64,000 nt of DNA from Desulfuromonas acetexigens (GTDB lineage Bacteria; Desulfobacterota; Desulfuromonadia; Desulfuromonadales; Trichloromonadaceae), in assembly GCF_900111775.1 (NCBI RefSeq), contig NZ_FOJJ01000003.1, positions 1 to 64,000 of the forward strand, written 5' to 3'. Shown in pieces: positions 60,254 through 64,000 of this stretch (positions are counted from its first letter, which is position 1; each line of letters starts with the position of its first letter). The position numbers and the translations under genes were made by a program. The notes under the pieces were generated by a model. The model saw nothing but the letters and a program-made list of their open reading frames with translations. It was not told the origin of the DNA and searched no databases.

Positions 60254-60310
60254 GCATAACGCCAGAAGCCTGACCGGCGGTTTTTGGGCCGGTCTTGGCG
60301 CTAGTTGGAC
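60254..60310 (-). other. Integron attC (59-be) site between two cassettes
   Basis: On the minus strand it reads GTCCAAC (60310-60304), a 43-base imperfect palindrome, then GTTATGC (60260-60254), 57 bp in all. The outer boxes match RYYYAAC and GTT-type cores. Inside, GACCGGC pairs with GCCGGTC and GCCA with TGGC, with unpaired bases between, the usual attC structure recognised by IntI. The site follows the 298-residue gene and precedes the PIN gene, as it should if both are cassettes. Confidence 0.75.
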
Positions 60311-60325
60311 ATTGTTTCTCTCCAG

Positions 60326-61222
60326 TTATGACAGCACCTCATCCGACTCCTCCTCCAGCTCCCAGTTATCTAAATCAATAACGGTCTCTTCGCTTTCAAA
60401 TTTTTCATCAACTCTCATCTTATTAATTCTCAAGACATTTGTCTGAAGGCCTTTTTCTTTAAAAGGAATAATTTCATCAAAATACAATTCTATAGCTGGA
60501 TTACCATTGGATTTAAAAAGTAAAGATTTTTCATTCTTTTTTATTTCTAGCCCAATCACTATTTCTAGACGTTGAAAAAAAGCTTCCTCTATATACAACT
60601 TGTTCACTGAGAATCCTGATTTACTTCCTTTTGCATCAATAGTGTATGCTTTAGCGAATGCAGTATTCATCTGGAATTCAGCTGGGTTATATAGAAAGTT
60701 TTGTTCCAAAAGTTTTTTACCAAACTCACTCGTTGTTTCTCCATGCGACAGTATTGAATTGCCTGTAAAGTAAGTCGGAGAATATTGAATTCTCTCTCCA
60801 CCTGCAAGAACAGTCCTTATTCCAAGTCCGTGTGATGAAGTGACTCGAAGTAGAGTTAAATGTCCAAGGATTAAATCTCTGACATAAAACACAGCTTGAA
60901 TGATGTTTATATACTTTGGTGTCGCTAAATCTACAGTTCTAGCCACTCCATCATTGATTATAAGCACGTTTTCATATGGATCCGGTTTAACACCGATCCA
61001 AAATGGGTGGCCTACACATCGGTAGACTTCACTTAGCAAGTTGATTGTCCCTGATTTCTGCAGAACTTTAAGGTCCCAAGAGCATTTTTCTAATTGAGAC
61101 CCATAGCCGCATACGTCCATCCACCCACTTACGCATGGTACTGGTTCGAGTTCCCCAGCCCTTGCTCTTTTGGCCCAATTCAAGGCCTGCTGAAATTCTT
61201 TCTTTTCAAAAGGGGTTGGCAT
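60326..61222 (-). CDS. Unknown protein of integron-like cassette, possible nucleotide-cyclase-like fold
   Basis: 298 residues, AT-rich. It has no signal peptide or membrane segment. VSGWMDVCGYGSQLEKCSWDL, VLIINDGVARTVDLATPKYINIIQAVFYVRDLILGHL and SSHGLGIRTVLAGGERIQYSP are its likely core. The strand-helix order and the Gly-rich turns recall class III cyclase/GGDEF-type folds (first strand, helix, hairpin, helix, strand-loop), but the catalytic pairs of Asp and the GGDEF-like loop are not clear, so this is only a hint. The C terminus is very acidic (ETVIDLDNWELEEESDEVLS). The gene ends 16 bp before the attC site. Confidence 0.75.
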   Translation of the reverse strand: MPTPFEKKEFQQALNWAKRARAGELEPVPCVSGWMDVCGYGSQLEKCSWDLKVLQKSGTINLLSEVYRCVGHPFWIGVKPDPYENVLIINDGVARTVDLATPKYINIIQAVFYVRDLILGHLTLLRVTSSHGLGIRTVLAGGERIQYSPTYFTGNSILSHGETTSEFGKKLLEQNFLYNPAEFQMNTAFAKAYTIDAKGSKSGFSVNKLYIEEAFFQRLEIVIGLEIKKNEKSLLFKSNGNPAIELYFDEIIPFKEKGLQTNVLRINKMRVDEKFESEETVIDLDNWELEEESDEVLS

Positions 61223-61240
61223 CCTGTTAATTCCTCATTT

Positions 61241-61304
61241 GTTCAACTCGTTATTGACCGGTTCACGCGCGTGCGCGTGAACCGTCGATCTCCCCCAATG
61301 GAAC
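61241..61304 (-). other. Degenerate attC-like site with perfect central palindrome
   Basis: On the minus strand, GTTCCAT (61304-61298) and GTTGAAC (61247-61241) flank the 24-bp palindrome GGTTCACGCGC-GT-GCGCGTGAACC (61260-61283), 64 bp in total. The right core fits GTTRRRY, but the left box lacks the AAC. Next to it, ACAAATGAGGAATT resembles ACAAATAAGGTATT after the good attC, as expected for two cassettes with a common leader. It is probably a decayed or variant site. Confidence 0.4.
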
Positions 61305-61420
61305 ACTTCACCCGCAAGGACCGGCGACTGTGCCGAAAGGGTATATCGATCGACAAGGCGAGTCAACGCCGGAAAAGAATCGCCTAACCTGCATCCAACT
61401 TTCGCAAACGTCCGAAGAAA

Positions 61421-61456
61421 CGGCAAAGGCCACCCAACTTCGGGTGGCCTTCGCCG
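61421..61456. terminator. Intrinsic terminator after GltA-like gene
   Basis: CGGC-A-AAGGCCACCC / GGGTGGCCTT-C-GCCG, a stem of more than 14 bp with a 6-base loop. It separates the accessory cassettes from the GltA-like gene. Confidence 0.8.
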
Positions 61457-61482
61457 TTTCATCGGATTTGCGGCAATCGCCG

Positions 61483-63795
61483 TTACACCATCAACTCCAT
61501 CGCCCAAATGCCGCAGGGGCAGATGCCGGCGCAGAGGCCGCAGCCGATGCAGAGGTGGTCGTCGGAGACGTATTCGTAGCCGCCGTCGGCCATCTCGATC
61601 CGGCGGATCGCCCCTTCGGGACAGGCTTCAAGGCACATGGAACAGTCGCGGCAGGTGCCGCAGGAGAGACAGCGGTTGGTTTCGTCCATGGCGTCGGTGA
61701 CGCAAAAGCGGCCGCGGTTGCGCGGACGGAAGAGCTCTTTGGAGAGGCAGCTCTGCGGGATCATCTCCGGCTTCTTTTTCGCCGCCAGTTCGCCGCCGGC
61801 GAGGAAGGTGTCGATGGATTCGGCCGCTTCGGTGCCGTTGCCGATGGCGTGGGTGAGCAGGCCGGGTTGGATGGTGTCGCCGATGGCGAAGACACCGGGG
61901 GCCTTGACCGCCTGCCCGCAGCCGTCGACCGCCATCATCCCCTTGTCGCTGAGCCACTCGCGGGGAACGAAAGAAAGGTCGGGGCGCTCGCCGATGGCGA
62001 TAATGACCGTATCCGCTTCGAGCAGGCGGCCATCCTTGCCGAGGACGCCCTTATCGGTGATCTTCTCGGTGAAGAAGGGCCAGAGAATTTTCCCGCCGAG
62101 GGCCTGGACATGCTCGATCTCGTTGGGATAGGCGGCCGGGCGCTGCACGTCGATGGCCGTCACCTGCTTGGCGTCCATGGCGTAGGCGCCGAGGCAGACA
62201 TCCATACCGGCGTTGCCGGCGCCGATTACCACTACCCGTTCGCCGACCTTGGGCTTGCGTCCGGCGTTGACTGCCTTGAGAAAGTCGAGCCCCTTGAGCA
62301 TCCGCTCGTGACCGGGGAAAGGAATCACCACCGGGTTGTGGGCGCCGCTGGCAATGACCACGGCATCGTTTTCGGCGTGGAGCTTTTCGAACAAGGGCGC
62401 GTCAACCAGAGTGCCGACATGGATCTCGACCCCCATCGCCTTGATCCGCTCGATCTCGGTGCGCAGAACCTGGCGGGGCAGGCGCTCGTCGGGGATGACC
62501 TGCATCAGCTTGCCGCCAACCTCCTTGTCGGCCTCGTAAACGATGACCCGATGGCCGAGGAGGCGCAGCTTCCAGGCCGCCGCCAGGCCGCCGGGACCGC
62601 CGCCGATGACCGCCACGGTCTTGCCGCTGTCGGGTTTGGCCGTTGGCGCGGCGGCGTCGAGGGAGAGCCGGCCGAGTTCCTTCATCGCCACCGGATGGTC
62701 GAGTTGGCGGCGGGTGCAGGCATCCATGCACAGATTGGGACAGACCTCGCCGCAGACGCTCCCGGGAAAGGGGGAATAGTTCAGCACCAGTTCGAGGGAT
62801 TCCTTCACCTTCCCCTGGCGCAGCAGCTTGATGCGCTCCTGGGTGGGGATCGCCGAGGGGCAGCTCGCCTGACAGGGGGCGGCGTAGCGCTTGTCCTGCC
62901 AGTGGGGCACCTTGAGCCGGTCGTCGCCACTGTTGACCAGTCCGGCGACCTGCGCGTAATCGTCCCGCACCACATCGCCGAAAATCCCGCCCTCGACCCA
63001 CTTCTCCCGGCGGAATTCGCGCATGGTCGGGCGGCTGTGATGCTTGCGCTCTTCCAGGGTCTTGGCGACGATCTTGCGCCATTGGGCAAAGTGGGTGAGC
63101 TTTTCGAGCAGCTCCGGACGCTCGATCTTGTCGAGAAAGACCGGCATCTGCTCGGCCAGAAAGCTCCGGTCGGCTTCATCGAGATCGAGCAACCAGACAT
63201 CGTCGGACAAGCCGGAGACGGGGCCGCGCAGATAGATGGTGCCGCCGACCATGCCGACGCAGCTGCGGTCGCCGAGGACCGAATCGAGATACTCCCGGCC
63301 ATAACCGCAGATCACGGCGATGCCGCCGCCCATGAACTCGAAGGAGAAGGAGCCGGTGTTTTTCAGCACCCAGAACTGGGGCGGTTCGTAGGCCGGGTCG
63401 TGCTTCATCAGCGCGCCGCTGCGCACCCCGACCCGTCCGGCGACGTAGATCTTGCCGCCGGCGGCGCAGTGGGCGGTGGTGTCGCCGCCATCCCCCTTGA
63501 TGACCAGGGTGGCGCCGGCGTTGAGCCAGCCGGCGTCGGCGCAGGCCGAGCCCTCGACGACGATCTCGGTGCCGTCGAGACCGAAGGAGCCGACCCGCTG
63601 GCCGGGGTTCTTCACGGTGAACTTGAGGGGCGAGCCGTCCTCGGTCCACAACGGCCCGCCGATGTTGTGATGCCCCGAGGAGAGAACTTCGAACTCCGTC
63701 TCCCCCGCTTCCAGGGAATGATAGATTTGCTGCAGCAGCACCTGGGTGGAAATGCGCTGATTCTTATCGTCAAAACCGATGATTTGAGCTGCCAT
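61483..63795 (-). CDS. GXGXG-FeS-flavoprotein of split glutamate synthase (GltD/GltA-like)
   Basis: 770 residues from ATG 63795, after GGAGAATAAAG. The N-terminal part (about 20-240) is the GXGXG beta-helix domain of GltB (repeats such as VIKGDGGDTTAHCAAGGKIYVAGRVG and GIAVICGYGREYLDSVLG). It is followed by an FeS region (CQASCPSAIPTQERIKLL and CGEVCPNLCMDAC), an FAD/NAD domain (AVIGGGPGGLAAAWKLRLLG, VVIGAGNAGMDV) and two C-terminal 4Fe-4S motifs (CLSCGTCRDCSMCLEACP, CIGCGLCAGICP). It joins a part of the large subunit to the small subunit of glutamate synthase, which is common in archaea and Geobacter-type bacteria. It would feed electrons from NAD(P)H or ferredoxin to a separate FMN-glutamate synthase. 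Confidence 0.88.
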   Translation of the reverse strand: MAAQIIGFDDKNQRISTQVLLQQIYHSLEAGETEFEVLSSGHHNIGGPLWTEDGSPLKFTVKNPGQRVGSFGLDGTEIVVEGSACADAGWLNAGATLVIKGDGGDTTAHCAAGGKIYVAGRVGVRSGALMKHDPAYEPPQFWVLKNTGSFSFEFMGGGIAVICGYGREYLDSVLGDRSCVGMVGGTIYLRGPVSGLSDDVWLLDLDEADRSFLAEQMPVFLDKIERPELLEKLTHFAQWRKIVAKTLEERKHHSRPTMREFRREKWVEGGIFGDVVRDDYAQVAGLVNSGDDRLKVPHWQDKRYAAPCQASCPSAIPTQERIKLLRQGKVKESLELVLNYSPFPGSVCGEVCPNLCMDACTRRQLDHPVAMKELGRLSLDAAAPTAKPDSGKTVAVIGGGPGGLAAAWKLRLLGHRVIVYEADKEVGGKLMQVIPDERLPRQVLRTEIERIKAMGVEIHVGTLVDAPLFEKLHAENDAVVIASGAHNPVVIPFPGHERMLKGLDFLKAVNAGRKPKVGERVVVIGAGNAGMDVCLGAYAMDAKQVTAIDVQRPAAYPNEIEHVQALGGKILWPFFTEKITDKGVLGKDGRLLEADTVIIAIGERPDLSFVPREWLSDKGMMAVDGCGQAVKAPGVFAIGDTIQPGLLTHAIGNGTEAAESIDTFLAGGELAAKKKPEMIPQSCLSKELFRPRNRGRFCVTDAMDETNRCLSCGTCRDCSMCLEACPEGAIRRIEMADGGYEYVSDDHLCIGCGLCAGICPCGIWAMELMV

Positions 63796-63904
63796 ATCTT
63801 TATTCTCCAAGAAGGAAAAAGGTAAAAGGTGAAAGGAAAAAGGAAGGGCAAGATCGATTTTTACTCGCCTTTAACCTTTGTCCTTTAGCCTTTATCCTGC
63901 CTTT

Positions 63905-64000
63905 CTAACAAACGTACTGGATCTGCAACCGCTCCGCTACGCCCCGGTCGGTGGCGACCAGGGCGTCGGCGCGTCCGACGGGCAACGACGAGTTGCCGAT
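63905..64000 (-). CDS. C-terminal fragment of the upstream glutamate-synthase-operon gene (cut by window edge)
   Basis: The minus strand frame is open from base 64000 to TAG at 63905-63907, giving 31 residues that end in QIQYVC. The reading IGNSSLPVGRADALVATDRG... fits the end of the glutamine amidotransferase or FMN-binding subunit expected next to the GltA-like gene, but the piece is too short to name. The 109-bp gap to the next gene contains a pyrimidine-rich tract with TTTAACCTTTGTCCTTTAGCC and no gene. Confidence 0.5.
   Translation of the reverse strand: MGNSSLPVGRADALVATDRGVAERLQIQYVC

Overview
The window is GC-rich chromosomal DNA that looks like an anaerobic, metal- or sulfur-respiring member of the Desulfuromonadales (Geobacter/Desulfuromonas/Pelobacter relatives). 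I infer this from gene content, not a database search: a periplasmic selenocysteine formate dehydrogenase with an NrfD-type anchor, a tungstate transporter, a tungsten aldehyde oxidoreductase complex, sigma-54 two-component pairs, many c-di-GMP and chemotaxis-type sensors, and a split glutamate synthase. There is no rRNA, CRISPR array or prophage. One tRNA-Thr(CGT) is present.

Layout. 1-7.3 kb: the tail of a transposase, a sensor kinase with a haem c motif in its periplasmic domain, its NtrC-type regulator, a chemoreceptor, and two tandem small membrane proteins behind a predicted sigma-54 promoter. 7.3-17.7 kb: selA, htpX, an HDOD protein, a HerA-like ATPase, two small genes, a diguanylate cyclase coupled to a bacteriohemerythrin, rsmE, and a di-haem cytochrome c peroxidase. 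17.7-32.6 kb: the metabolic core. It holds a kinase/sigma-54 regulator pair, a divergent formate dehydrogenase operon with two enhancer-like dyads and a consensus -24/-12 promoter, an fdhD-mobA fusion, a Moco/Tuco-like riboswitch with terminator, tupABC, moeA, mobB and tatA. 32.6-41.1 kb: uspA, a three-gene HTH/unknown/macro-like cluster, a degP operon with two-component genes and a radical SAM protein, a quinone oxidoreductase and a toxin-antitoxin pair. 41.1-45.7 kb: an aorABC-like tungsten aldehyde oxidoreductase operon with its own MoaD- and MoeB-like genes. 46.3-48.4 kb: a GGDEF-EAL protein.

48.4-61.3 kb is accessory DNA. It contains REP palindromes with their RAYT transposase, four toxin-antitoxin pairs plus an orphan antitoxin, a duplicated tRNA terminator, cstA, and an AT-rich pair of genes (PIN nuclease and an unknown protein) separated by a good integron attC site. 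61.4-64 kb: the GltA-like FeS-flavoprotein of a split glutamate synthase and the tail of its upstream neighbour.

How the parts connect. selA supplies Sec-tRNA for FdnG (UGA at 22067). TupABC, MoeA, MobB and FdhD-MobA supply W/Mo and the bis-dinucleotide cofactor. TatA serves export of the twin-arginine FdnG. The riboswitch would match tungstate uptake to cofactor level, and the AOR operon is a second user of tungsten. selB, selC and moaA/C/E are not in the window. The strongest candidates for new biology are the integron-like cassette pair at 59-61 kb, the sigma-54 circuits at 6.4-7.2 kb and 21.3-21.5 kb, and the HTH/macro-like cluster at 33.3-34.3 kb.
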